Below are positions 31,399 to 42,477 of a stretch of DNA of 64,000 bases, one piece after another (position 1 is the first letter of the stretch; every line of letters begins with the position of its first letter). The position numbers and the translations under genes are program-made. Below the pieces are notes generated by a model. It did not search any database. It was not told the DNA's origin and worked only from the letters and a program-made list of their open reading frames with translations. This DNA is from Podochytrium sp. JEL0797 (taxonomy: Eukaryota; Chytridiomycota; Chytridiomycetes; Chytridiales; Chytriomycetaceae), in contig JADGJG010000001.1 in NCBI GenBank assembly GCA_027596195.1, forward strand, positions 62,001-126,000, in the 5' to 3' direction.

Positions 31399-33350
31399 AT
31401 GCACAAGTTGCTTCTCGCTCTCGTACTTTTCACCCCTCCTTTCGTCATTGGGCAAGGCTCGCTGACCTGCTGCGACCTCTGCAACATCAACCTCGCCACG
31501 GACCCGTGTGGCTATTCTACACAATACGGCCAACTCTCATGTGCCCTCGGTGGAGGTTTTTGTCAAAGCTCCACCTGCGACAACTGCACGCTCCTCACGG
31601 CTTGCGAAAGTTGCACGAGCAACGGTCAATGCACGGACGGATTGGGTAAGCTACATTATTGTATGTGATGTTCAATGCGCTTTTGACTTAATGCAACATT
31701 TTTTACACAGCGTGTAATAATGGGCAGTGCAGCAACTCTGCGAGTCAGTGTAGCAGCAATCCGACTCCAGCCACCACCGCACCTCCTGTTCCGCCTTCCA
31801 CTTCTGGCAGTCTCACATGCTGTGACCTCTGCAATATCAACACGTCTCCCGATTTGTGTGGATACTCCACGGAGTATGGGCAGCTTTCGTGTGCCCTTGG
31901 TGGCGGGTTTTGCCAAAGCTCCACCTGCGACAACTGCACGCTCCTAACGGCTTGCGACAGTTGCACGAGCGACGGGCAATGCACAGACGGATTGGGTAAA
32001 ACCGATTCGTACAATGAAATGCATTTCCCCTTCTAACTTTAACAATTAGGATGCAACGACGGACAATGCAGCAACTCTTCCTCTCAATGCAGCGGAAACC
32101 CTGCTCCAACCACAACAGCTAATATCCCCCCCGCACCCACCACACCTCCAGCCCCCACGGGCCTCAGCTGCTGTGACCTCTGCAACATCAACACATCTCC
32201 GGACTTGTGCGGCTTTTCGGCCGAGTACGGACAGCTTTCGTGCGCCCTCGGTGGAGGGTTTTGCCAAAGCTCCACTTGCAACAGTTGTACTCTCTTGACT
32301 GCCTGTGACAGTTGCACCAGCGACGGGCAATGCACAGACGGATTGGGTAAAACCGATTCGTACGATGAATTGCGTTTCCCCTTCTAACTTTAACAATTAG
32401 GATGCAACGACGGACAATGCAGCAACTCCTCCTCCCAATGCAGTGGAAACCCCGCTCCAACCACAACAGCCAACATCCCTCCCACTCCCACCCCCCCTGC
32501 ACCCAGTAACTCTCCAACGCCTTCAACCACCTCCGCTCCCTTCATTGGCTACTGGAACGACAACCTCATCGACCTACCAACCGCCTGTTCCGACGGTTAC
32601 GACATCCTCTACTTTTACAACGTCATCAACTTTGGATACGATTACCCCGACAACCCGCAAGGCATATTAACAAACTCTGTGACAAACGTGGCCGCATGTC
32701 AAGCCACCGGAGTGAAAGTCGTATTAGTCCTAGGCGGTGGATCTGGCTCCCAACAATCCACAGGATACAGCATCTCCAACGGCGCCACCCTCGCTCCTCT
32801 CCTCTGGTCAACCTACTTTGCATCGGGCCAATTCGACGGCGCGTCGTTTGATATCGAGGGCTTGTATGGAAGCGGTGGCACGGGTCAAGACCTCGCCGAT
32901 ATCATCAACTATTTCCGTCAACAGGCTGGAAGTGATTGGATCATCAGTCTCGCCACATACGGCGACTCTACCGCCACGGGATCCGCTCAACCCGTCGTAC
33001 GTGCTGGAATCGCTGGCGCACTCTCGAGCATCTCGTTCCTCAACGTGCAGTCGTATGACGTGTCGTACAACGATTTTACACAACCTTCCAACGACATGGT
33101 TGCTTCTGAATATAACGGTTGGGTCGCACTTACAGGCCTTCCCATCAACATTGGCGTGGACGTGTGTGTGACGGAGGCAGTCGCAACCTTACCGGACGTG
33201 CAGAATTTCGCGTCTCAACTGTCGCCGCCACCGAATGGACTCTTTATTTGGACGTGCTCGTGTGCGAATGCAAATCAGCAGAACGGGGTTGCGGGGTTGG
33301 GAGTCGATGGGTTCGAGAGCTGGGTTCACGGATCGTTCCCCAATGTTTGA
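31399..33350 (+). CDS. Secreted GH18 chitinase-like protein with three cysteine-rich modules (gene 2)
   Basis: Four exons, 31399-31645, 31711-31995, 32050-32346 and 32401-33350 (592 residues). A clear signal peptide (MHKLLLALVLFTPPFVIGQG) is followed by three 14-cysteine modules with spacing CC-x2-C-x8-C-x10-C-x6-C-x4-C-x2-C-x5-C-x2-C-x5-C-x5-C-x4-C-x6-C. Each is interrupted by an intron at the same phase-1 site, so the internal exons (285 and 297 bases) are symmetric. The GH18-like part has FIGYWNDNLIDL, VVLVLGGGSGSQQ and FDGASFDIEGLYG (the same Asp-to-Ser change as gene 1). The modules are probably glycan-binding, by position only. Confidence 0.75.
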
Positions 33351-34085
33351 AGTATGGTGGATTGAAGGACTGCTGTTGCTTTTTAGTTCATTTATTTGAT
33401 TCTATCGGCATCGCAATACGGCTGCATCTATTTGCTGGCATCTAGGAATAAACGCGTTTTTTTAAAATCCCAATTCTGTTCGAAATCCGCATCATTTCAG
33501 AACGTAAATCTTTTTCTCAATGGTTGCGAATGGGAATAGGGGTTGCCCGGACTTGCCCGGCATGTGAAGCAACTGTCTATATTCGTTATCGATCAAGTAT
33601 ACGCGCGATTTCAGTCCAATATACTCACACGATCGACAGCAAGTTGTTCAAGCATCTGCCAGGAATACGTGTTCCAAACAATTGATCAAGGCAAGCAAGT
33701 AGTTCAAGCTTCTGCTGGGATCGCGTGTGCCAGGCAAGCGATTGAGGCAAGCCATTTTTTCAAGCTTCTGTCGGGTTCGCGTACGGAGTAAGAGTGATCG
33801 AGGCAGACAAAATACATTATCTCCTCCTTTCCACAACCCACCTCTTCCTTCTTCCGCAGGATTCGACAGACAAATACAAGCATTCAGGCAATCGCGTCCC
33901 ATACCGAAAGAGTGAGTCAACGCAGTCATTCAATAGTGCTCAATAACGCGTGTGCTTATTTCACAATTAGTAACCATTCGCAAATGAATTTAATTCGCGT
34001 CCACGCCACCGGAGCCACCCGTGAGAGATCAGGGCATGACCATGTGCGTTTTTTGTTGTCCAATTTTCGCACCAAAAGGGCAACA
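33351..34085. other. Intergenic stretch with a short tandem repeat
   Basis: No gene is supported in these ~735 bases. The middle holds a degenerate ~56-base tandem repeat (33643-33800). The right end is the promoter region of the carnitine carrier. Confidence 0.45.
33643..33800. repeat. Degenerate 56-bp tandem repeat, about three units
   Basis: TTCAAGC(A/T)TCTG recurs at 33647, 33703 and 33759, exactly 56 bases apart, each followed by G-rich GGGAT/TTCGCGT and GGCAAGC sequence. A minisatellite-like array with visible divergence between units. Confidence 0.6.
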
Positions 34086-35246
34086 ATGGGCGAGACCAAG
34101 AAGCGCGAAGTGGACCAGATCAAGGTGACAGGACTTCTAGAAGTAGTACTACTAGTGCTGCCATACTCACACCAACCAAGGCGTTCCTCGGCGGCGGCTG
34201 CGGCGGCATTGCGAATGTTCTCGCTGGACAGCCCTTCGACACGCTCAAGGTGCGGATGCAGACAGCGGCGCCGGGACAGTACAAGGGAATGGCGGATTGT
34301 TTCAGACAGACGATTGTGAGTTGACTCTTTCTTAACAAGTTATCTAATCTCTTTTTTTATTTTTATTTTTCTTTCCAGGCCAAAGACGGCCTCAAGGCGC
34401 TTTACCGCGGCGCCACGGCTCCGCTGATTGGCGTCACGCCAATGTGGGCGCTGTCGTTTGTGAGTGTTGACGAGAAACGCGTTAAGAGTCACTGACCCCT
34501 CTTAGTGGTCCTACGACATGGGCCAACGCATCGTCTGGGCCGCAACACCAAACAGAAAGTCAAAGGACCTGACCATGGCTGAGTTTGCCTTTGCGGGTGG
34601 TTTCTCGGGGTGGGCCACAACAATCATCACGGTAACCAACAAAATCAAAATCAAAACAAACAAATGCTCATTTTTATTTCCAGGTTCCGATGGAACGCGT
34701 AAAGGTCATTTTGCAAACACAGGACCAGGTCAAGGGAGGCGTGAAATACAAGGGAATGATGGATGCCACGGTCGGCGTGTTCCGAGAAGGTATGGATTAA
34801 AGTCATTTTATGCTTTGTTCTCTGATCATTTCTTTCTCTTCTTCTCAGGCGGCCTCAAATCTCTCTACCGCGGAACAATCGCCACTATGGCGCGTGATGT
34901 ACCCGGCTCAGCCGCCTATTTCGTTGCCTACGAGTACTTTTACCGTCTCCTCAAGAAAGACGGTCAATCCCTCTCCATCGGTGCAACCCTCTTTGCTGGA
35001 GGCATGTCCGGTGTCGCCATGTGGTCCATCGCAATCCCTCCCGATGTCATCAAATCGCGGATCCAGGCAAGTCCTGCTGGGACGTATAAAGGGTTTATGG
35101 ATTGTGCCGTCAAGATGGTTGCGCAGGAAGGTCCCGGCGCGTTGTTTAAGGGCTTGGGACCAGCGTTGTTGAGGGCTTTCCCGGCGAATGCGGCTGGGTT
35201 CTTGGGTCGCGCGGCGGGGTTGGAAGTGATGCATCAGATGTGGTGA
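34086..35246 (+). CDS. CRC1: Mitochondrial carnitine/acylcarnitine carrier
   Basis: Six exons: 34086-34124, 34181-34315, 34379-34459, 34506-34631, 34684-34789 and 34849-35246 (294 residues). It is a mitochondrial carrier (SLC25) with three repeats. The signatures are [24 protein letters not shown] and [11 protein letters not shown], each followed by a Gly-rich second helix ([38 protein letters not shown]). The third repeat and its ending [14 protein letters not shown] match carnitine/acylcarnitine carriers, which exchange acylcarnitines for carnitine across the inner membrane to feed mitochondrial beta-oxidation. The N-terminus before the first helix is short ([13 protein letters not shown]), usual for carriers. 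Other basic-amino-acid-type carriers are a less likely alternative. Confidence 0.88.
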
Positions 35247-35383
35247 TTGTTTTGATTGTTTTCGTGGGTATTGGGGGTTCTTCCGTTCGGGTGTTTGGGG
35301 CTGGGAGGGTTATTTCCAGGGATGGATCCATTTCTTTTCGCGTTTGATATGAAAAAGAATCAAAATCCAAAAGCGATTCTCAT

Positions 35384-38065
35384 TTATTCCTCACTGGATG
35401 ACGAGATTGTACCAACCCGTTTCAACAACTCCTGCCTCGACAAGGGCACCACATCCTCCTTCCCAGACATCAACAACACCCTCCGCACCTCCTTCACCCC
35501 TTCCTCCTCCTCTCCGCCGTCCTTCCTACCACCCTCAGCCCCCACATCACCACCCTTCATGGTCCCATACGCATTATTCCCCACCAACTCCACCACCCCC
35601 CTCCCCACCGGACCCACCCTTCCCCTCCCCACGTCCCGCTCCCACCCCTTAAACACCTCCTCCCCCGCCACAGCCACAACCTCCCTTACCCCCTCCTCCT
35701 CCACCCCAAACCGAAACCTTAACCACTCCGGCTCCACCAACACCCCCATCCCCGCAGGACACTCAACCCCGCCACCACCCCCTCTCTCCTCTCCAACCCG
35801 CGTAAAAAGGACAACCTTCCTCCCCACACTCGTTGCTCGAACCCGGAACGAAACACCCGCAGCAGCCGCCCCAGGGTCCCGGAAATCCAACACCTCAGGG
35901 TCACTCACAATATCCACTCCCCCAACCCGAACCCGCATCCCTTCCACCCCAGCACCCCCTCTCAACTCAACAACCGGACTCCACTGTCCCACCGTGAGAT
36001 TCAAAAACGGCGTCGTATCCGTAAAAGCATGAACCGCCCCCCCAACACTCCCTTGCACCGAAAACACCCACTCCACCCCCCCAAAATGTCCACTCACCTC
36101 CCCCATATCCAACCTCTCCTCCACAATACTCCCAAACATATTCACCAACACCTCGCGATGCACACCTTCACACCCTTCCACCGAAATCCTCGCAGCATCC
36201 ACGCGTTGCGCGACACTCGCTTGCAGGGGGGGCAAGAGGGAGGTTAAAAAGCGACGTTGGAACACGTCTTCTCGCTTCTGGGAGGACTGCTGCGCGTAAT
36301 GGATTTCAAAGTCGAGGGCGAGGAGGCCAAACAGGACTTGACGGAGGGCGGGGTGTTGCCAGTGTTGTTGCGGGGTAGTGGAGGGAGTGGTGGGCATCGG
36401 GGGTAAGATTTTGGAGATGGATTTGGGGTGTGCGAGGAGCCAGTGGGTCAGAAATGCGTCAATAATGGTATCAACCTGTCACAGTTGATTTAGTGCATCG
36501 AAAATGGAGGCAGCAAAAGAGAGTACATACCTTATCACTCTCCTCTGTGGGCAACCGAAAACATCCCAACAGCATCCGAAACGCGGGCAACAGATCGACT
36601 CCCTTCCAGACCAGCAACCTCAAATACGCGTCCAGAATCAACGCGTGCGCGGGCAACGCCAAAAACTTGCCGACAGCCGATTTACTCAGCCTCGGAGTCG
36701 TGAGCAAGAAAATAGCCACGGCTGATGGAGTCCGTGGCAACACGCGTTTCGCAATAAGGTACGAGATGGATTTGACGGGGTGTGATTCGAACGTGCGGAG
36801 TGCCACGGTTTGAATCTTGTGTTGCGTGTCGGCGTCGAGGAGGAGTAATCCACTCCGCGTGGGTTGGGTATTCGCGTCGTTGAAGGTGAAGTGGGTGGTG
36901 GCGACGTTGTACACCGACACGGGTTTGAAATATATACGTTTCGAGGACCGTCGTTCGAATGGTTTTGTAATCACGAGGAGGTCGGTAAAGAGGAAGAGGT
37001 AGCACTCCTTGAGAGAAGAAAGCGTCGAAACGAGCCACGCCGGGCCTTCCGTAATCAACACGCGGGAGGTCGGGTCGTTTGGTAGCGGGGGTAACGGAGC
37101 GTCTTGTTCAAGAGTTGGTTTCACTACACCCGTGAGACTTTGCTGTCCTGTGGAATCGGTTTCACTTTCAGGAGAACTCGGCGGTTCGAGATTCGCAACG
37201 CGCGCTAGCGTGGATTCCGTTTCAAACGCAGCCCAATCCCCCGGCTTGAGCGTCGTGAATTGTCCCGTAGATGGTTTCTTTTGCGGCAACGGCAAGTTCG
37301 AGGGGGATATCGCGGACCGCGAGATGCTCGTGGTTCGGCTGGGGACGGTGGGAATCGAAATGGGAATCGGAATGGAATCTTTGACGGGTGGCGGTGCGGA
37401 ATGTTCATCTGAACCAAACTCCTCCGGGCTCGCCACAATCCCGCTCTTGATTCGAATGTGCTCAATCGCCGCATACACGGGGCTTGTGTGGAGGGGAATA
37501 TCATGTTTCGCGAGTCCCAAACCGGCAGTGAGGACTTCATCCTTGTGTTCAATCAAGAGATCGAGGGACGGAATGCGCAGGGAATCGGTTGGTTGAATAG
37601 GAATTGGGGTGGGAGTTGTTTCGGCGACACTCTTTGCCGAGTTGACTCTGCGGGCCAAAAGACCGAGCAGGTTTTGGCGGGTGGCCTGGGGAGTCAACAC
37701 GGAGGATTCAAAGTCTTTCTGGTCTTGTTGTTTGAGCTGCGTGTATTGCTAGGAGAGGTGTTAACTAGGAGAATGTCTAGAGAAACGCAACTGACTTCCT
37801 GGATCCGCAGTTTGAGCTCTAGAGTCGTAGAATCGCTGGCTCCCGCCAATGCAAGCTCGCGCTGCAGCAGAAGCTCTTGCTCCTTGCGCTGGAGCATCGC
37901 AGAGAGTCGCTCCATCCGAAGAGAGGGTGTTTCAAAAATTAAATTTTTGGTGTCTCGGAATGAATCGCAAACGAGGACAAGTTCCCTCCATTGATACCTT
38001 TCATTAACGGGAAGGATGGTGGAGAGTTGTGAGGAATCTCTCGGGTGTGTCGATAGATGCTCCAT
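35384..38065 (-). CDS. Sec7-domain ARF guanine-nucleotide exchange factor
   Basis: Three exons, 38065-37796, 37748-36531 and 36475-35384 (859 residues). An N-terminal coiled coil (LQRKEQELLLQRELALAG) and Ser/Pro-rich linker precede a PH-like strand pattern (LKECYLFLFTDLLVITKPFE, near residues 300-320). A Sec7 domain follows: VAIFLLTTPRLSKSAVGKFL, LLGCFRLPTEESDKVDTII. The Glu in LPTEE is where the catalytic glutamic finger sits (LPGEAQ in most Sec7 proteins), so exchange activity on ARF GTPases is plausible, at Golgi, endosome or plasma membrane. The intron lies directly after that motif. The C-terminal third is Gly/Val-rich and unrecognised. PH-like before Sec7 is the reverse of the common order. 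Confidence 0.78.
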
Positions 38066-38219
38066 GCACGATGCTCTGCACTCGTGCCGTTTATTCTAAC
38101 CAAGTGAACTAGATAAACAAAGGCAACGCGACTCAAGAAACCGTGTTGCCTGTCTTCCCCACACCGATCCGATATCCATCATCGAATCGCCTCGGCACTG
38201 ATCACCAATCCGCATCAAC

Positions 38220-39062
38220 TCATTCCCTCCCGGCCTTCCCCCGCCCAGTGCCATCCTCATTAAACCGATGGCGATGCGTCCCCGTAAACGAACTCACATG
38301 ATTCAACCTCTCAAACACGCTCGGCGACCCCGCACCACCCCCCAAACTCGACACAGGACTCAAAGACCTCGGAGTCGGCAAACTCATTCCCCGTGTCGGA
38401 GTTACCCTCGACCCCAACGTTTTTGCGCTATTATGCCGTGAGACAATGGTTGATAAGTTGGAGGTTGGGTTCACGGTTTCGCGGCCTTCGAGACCGAGGC
38501 CGTGGCCTGTCACGGGGTCGAAGCGGTTTTTGTGGGTTCCCGTGTAGAGGGACGTGTCGGTGAGTTTGTCAAGGAGGTCGTCGACTTCGGGGATCTAATT
38601 GTCGTGATCAATTTTTGACAATGCCATCTCACGTCCACATTGGAATACCCACCGTTCCGTTTATCTCCGGCACGGCCGTAACAACCAATGCAACAACATG
38701 ATCAACCTCACACTGGCGCGTCTTTGCCACCTCCCTGAGAGCCTCGAGGAACTCGATATACATCAGCTTCCGCTTCCCCTTCTGCTTGCACTTCGCAAAG
38801 ATAATATCCACATCGATTGGCGACAATGAAGCGTGGTCCACGAGTCCGCTGTCGCGGCACAGTTTGGCAAACTTGGCGTTGTCGAGCCCGAGCGGTGGTG
38901 GGGGGGGTGAGGTGGGAGAGATGGGGAAGCGAGGGGTTCCAAAGAGGGCAAACTCTTCAAAGGCAGCTAGGAGGAAGTGGGAAGCAGGGGTGAGAAGGAG
39001 TGGCGCTACATCAGAAGGTGTTCACCTCGCAAATCGGCGTTGTTCTTGAGACTATGGCTCAT
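38220..39062 (-). CDS. TPPP/p25-alpha tubulin-polymerisation protein
   Basis: Three exons: 39062 to about 39021 (MSHSLKNNADLRG), then AFEEFALFG through PEINGT, then IPEVDD to the stop at 38220. The core is p25-alpha: AKFAKLCRDSGLVDH, SPIDVDIIFAKCKQKGKRKL, YIEFLEALREVA. The microtubule-binding tail appears twice: LTDTSLYTGTHKNRFDPVTG followed by GLEGRE, and VSSFTGTHRHRFNEDGTGRG ending KAGRE at the stop. TPPP proteins bundle microtubules and occur mainly in organisms with cilia or flagella, which supports a zoosporic fungus. A Pro-rich insert in the core (SPTSPPPPPLG) is unusual. Confidence 0.85.
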
Positions 39063-39419
39063 CTCCAATTTGGGTGATGAAATTTTTCTTTTCGGCGTCG
39101 CACTGATAAAGTCAAATGAGAAAAAAATTGCGAACAAATGAATGAGAGAAACAACGAAATGTTATCCTATTCTGAATCTCGCATAGCAAACACCCGACCC
39201 AACGCGTCACCTCCCCGCTTCACCTCACCACCACGCCACACGATACACTCTTTTTTGATCTTTACATCTGCGCCCTAGCACATCCACCAAGGCTCTTGCG
39301 TGCTGTCCAGAGCGTCTCATCCTTTTTACTATCGACGCTATAACATTTCCTGTAAACATACACAAAAAAAGCTTTTCGTTTGTTTCCAACCTGGGTTTTG
39401 TTCATTTAACAGTCACGAA

Positions 39420-40367
39420 TCACAACTCCCCCACCTTTCTGCCAGTCTTTCTGTCCGTTGCTGCAGTAGCCCTGCTCCTTCTCTCTGCTCAATCTCTCTT
39501 ACTCACCACGGCTGGGATTTCCGGGGAATCGGTGTATCATTCGACTCCGAATGCCACGGGATCCGTTTCCCACCTCGAACCCAACAAAACATTTCCCCAA
39601 CGAGTGAATGCGTTCCTCGTCCATTCTCCAACCAACAAGACCCGCAACCTCCTCCTCGGAATCTTCAGTTATCACCAAGACGGCGAATCAAGCACTTTTG
39701 CGCGCCGCAATCTCTTGCGCGGAATCTACTCCGAAATACAGCGTACCAGCGACTTTGGCATTGACGTATTCTTTGATGGGTATTCCAAATGAACCACCCG
39801 TCTCCACGGCCCTGTAATCAATTCTTCAAGAGCAACAAGAGCATCGAGACATTCTGATTGTGAATACTCCCGAGGCCATGAACGAGGGCAAGAGTTTCCA
39901 CTTTTTCCAGTAAGTTGTTGCAATGCAGAACGACGGCCACCTCCCAACCTACGATTGGGTCGCGAAATGCGACGACGACACATTCTTCCACCTCGAAGCT
40001 CTCTCTGCCTCGTTAGAAACATCTCGCACATCAGCAGGATCACCCATGGACAAGAACTTGTTTTACGGAACCGTTTGCAATCCGTTCCTCTGCGGAATGT
40101 TATACATCATGTCGAATTGCACATGGGTTTGCGCGGTTGCCCGCGGATTCTGTCCGGGGTGGTGAGGATTACACGGTTGCGGACAATGTGTCTCGCGTGC
40201 GTGGCGAGGGTGGGTTGGCGGAGATTGTTGAGTTGCAGTTGATTGATTTTGAACACAGTGGGCAGGTGCGTACTCGTCCTTTTGAGAAGGGGGATGTTGG
40301 AGTGCATCAAGAAAAGAGTGTGGAAAGTATGCAGAGTTTGGCGGATACTTGGAGATCGTGGCAGTAG
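39420..40367 (+). pseudogene. Broken GT31-like glycosyltransferase
   Basis: A type II membrane layout is visible: a signal anchor (PVFLSVAAVALLLLSAQSLL), then RNLLLGIFSYHQDGES and RNLLRGIYSEI as in beta-1,3-galactosyltransferase-like enzymes. Further on come MNEGKSFHFFQ and YDWVAKCDDDTFFHLEAL with the DDD metal/nucleotide-sugar motif, and GEDYTVADNVSRV. The pieces lie in three frames: a frameshift near 39780, in-frame TAA codons near 39815 and after HFFQ at about 39913, and another frameshift near 40160. The gaps are too short or lack splice sites for introns. It most likely decayed from a Golgi glycosyltransferase. Confidence 0.65.
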
Positions 40368-40465
40368 TCAATTTTTTTTTCAATATTTAAGGTCAAAATT
40401 ATTCAAACCTAGTCTATCGATCAACTTCAATGTTATCTGAACTATGATAAATAACGAGAGGTAGC

Positions 40466-42261
40466 TCAAAAATCAGGAAACATCCCGTCATACAAGTTAT
40501 CTTCACTTGTAACCGCCATCGTGCCGTTCTGCATTGTAATGACGGAACTTTGATCCATGTACACATCGAAATTCTTGATATCCCCCTCCCCTTCCACATT
40601 GGGCACAAACGGCACCGGAACGTTCAAATTCCCTGCATCCCCCCAATTCACCTTGGCGAACCACGCATGCGCCTTGATATCCTTGGCTCCATTCACGCCC
40701 AACCGTTTGGAAGGCTGTGGTTCGAGAATCCGTGCGAGTAGGTCGCGGCCCGTTTCGCCGATTTGGGAGGACCAGCGGAGCTCGTAATTCAAGATTCGCT
40801 CGTAGATTTTGAGCGGGGATTCGGCTTGGAAGGGTGAGTATCCGGCCATGAGCTCGAAACAGACTGTGCCGAGCGACCACCAGTCGGCGGCTTTGTTGTA
40901 GCCTTGTTTGAGGATGATTTCTGGAGCCATGTAGGCTGAAATAGAACGCGGTTAGAATGTGAATTAGCATGCACGAGTTTTCTTACCGGGAGTTCCACAA
41001 AAGGTTGTCGCGTGATTTCGCGGAACCACTTTGGCGAATCCGAAATCGGCGATTTTGATGTGCCCTCGCGGGCAAATGAGAATATTCTGCGCAAATGAAA
41101 TAATCAGTAAATGAGGAAAAGAAGGGCATTTCGGGTACCTCTGGCTTCAAGTCTCGATAAATCACATCCTGTGAATGGATGTACTCCAACGCCAGCACAA
41201 TCTCGACGGTATAAAACCGCGCCACGGGTTCCTGAAACCGAACATGCTTCCGAATATGGCTAAACATGTCCCCGCCTGGTATATACTCCAGTACCAGATA
41301 CAGATGCTTGGAGTCCTGGAACGTGGTAATCAACTCGACAACAAATGGCGATTTGAGCATGGCCAGGATATTCTTTTCGCTCATGACGTGTTTGATTTGC
41401 TTTGTTTTCACGATATCGGCTTTTCGTAGGGATTTGATGGCATACGCTTTAGAAAATTGTTTCGAGGAGAGGGTTGGGGACGGGTAATCCAGGCGATTGA
41501 ATTTGACGACGTGCACTCGTGCGAAAGCGCCTTTTCCAATTTGCTCACGGATGGTGAAGTCTTGAAGGGTGAAAGTGTGTACTTTTTCTGTTGGAAGCGT
41601 GGGGCAGGATGGTTAGTGCAAATCCAAGACGATAATTCGAACCTGAAGACTTCAAATTCCCTGCTGCCACAGACTGTTTGATGCACTTCTTCATTTTCAA
41701 GTTATTCCCCATGAACGCGGCATTGATTTGGGCTTCCTGCATTTTCGGATCCTCACACTCTCCATCCACATTGTTGGGTGCAGAAATAGGTCTCCGAAAA
41801 GAGCTCCCTGGCGGCTGCAACCGGGTTTTGAGGAGACCTGAGGATGGAACAGTGGGGGACAAGGTGGGCTTCGATTTCGATTTGCTCCGCGTTGATTTCC
41901 TCGCCATCCCCGGCGAGATGCCTGCTGCTAGAGGTTGCGGCATGGCAATAGTAGAACCAGAGCTACTTCCACCAGTCGAGCCCCTTCTGCTCCCGTTTCG
42001 TTTCGCGTTTTCGAGCGTTTCAAGCTCGCGTTCGAGGGTGTTGGGGTCCATGGTTACGAGGGACGATCGCGTGCTGGGTCGACTGTTGTTAGTGGCAACG
42101 GGTTTGACGGTAATGGTTGGCGGTTTCGCGAGTGCGGGGGACATGTTGTTGTTGGATTTGGATTTCTGACGCACGATTCCAACAGGAGGTAGATTTTGGT
42201 TGGTGGGTGGTGGTGTGTTGTTTGGGTCTGCAGTGGCAGCAGCAGACTTGCGGGAGAACAT
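40466..42261 (-). CDS. AGC protein kinase, PKA catalytic subunit-like
   Basis: Four exons. An N-terminal ~190-residue Ser/Thr-rich region with [13 protein letters not shown] precedes the kinase domain. Seen in order: [12 protein letters not shown] (ATP loop), [10 protein letters not shown] (catalytic Lys), [27 protein letters not shown] (catalytic loop across an intron), DFGFAK, FCGTPAYMAPE (activation segment) and [12 protein letters not shown]. The C-terminus ends MFPDF, an FxxF hydrophobic motif at the very end as in PKA catalytic subunits. It likely answers cAMP signalling through a regulatory subunit not in this window. Introns fall after LKPE and inside the GTPAY segment. The long N-terminus resembles fungal PKA isoforms. 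Confidence 0.85.
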
Positions 42262-42477
42262 AAGCGGGTATTCAGAGTCCGGAGAAATGGATATGTGTAT
42301 TAATTGACGCGGTCTGCGTTCCGGGTTGCCAGTGTGATTTTTGCTTGCCGCCCGCTTTAGTCTAGAAGGGACGGGGAGAAAAATTTTCTCGCAACCTTCC
42401 CAGACATCGTCAAGTTATCCTGAAGATTCCACTATTGGTGAAGGAAATGCATCTTCGGTCATCTTCAATTTTCCAAA

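Noticed and set aside
31399..32400. Regularly spaced repeats that could suggest a CRISPR array
   Set aside because: The repeats are coding exons of the 14-cysteine module at ~300-base spacing with introns; there are no short palindromic repeats with unique spacers.
35256..36032. Pro/Thr-rich plus-strand frame downstream of the carnitine carrier
   Set aside because: It is the complement of the Gly/Val/Glu-rich C-terminus of the Sec7 gene, whose splicing and Sec7 motifs are convincing.
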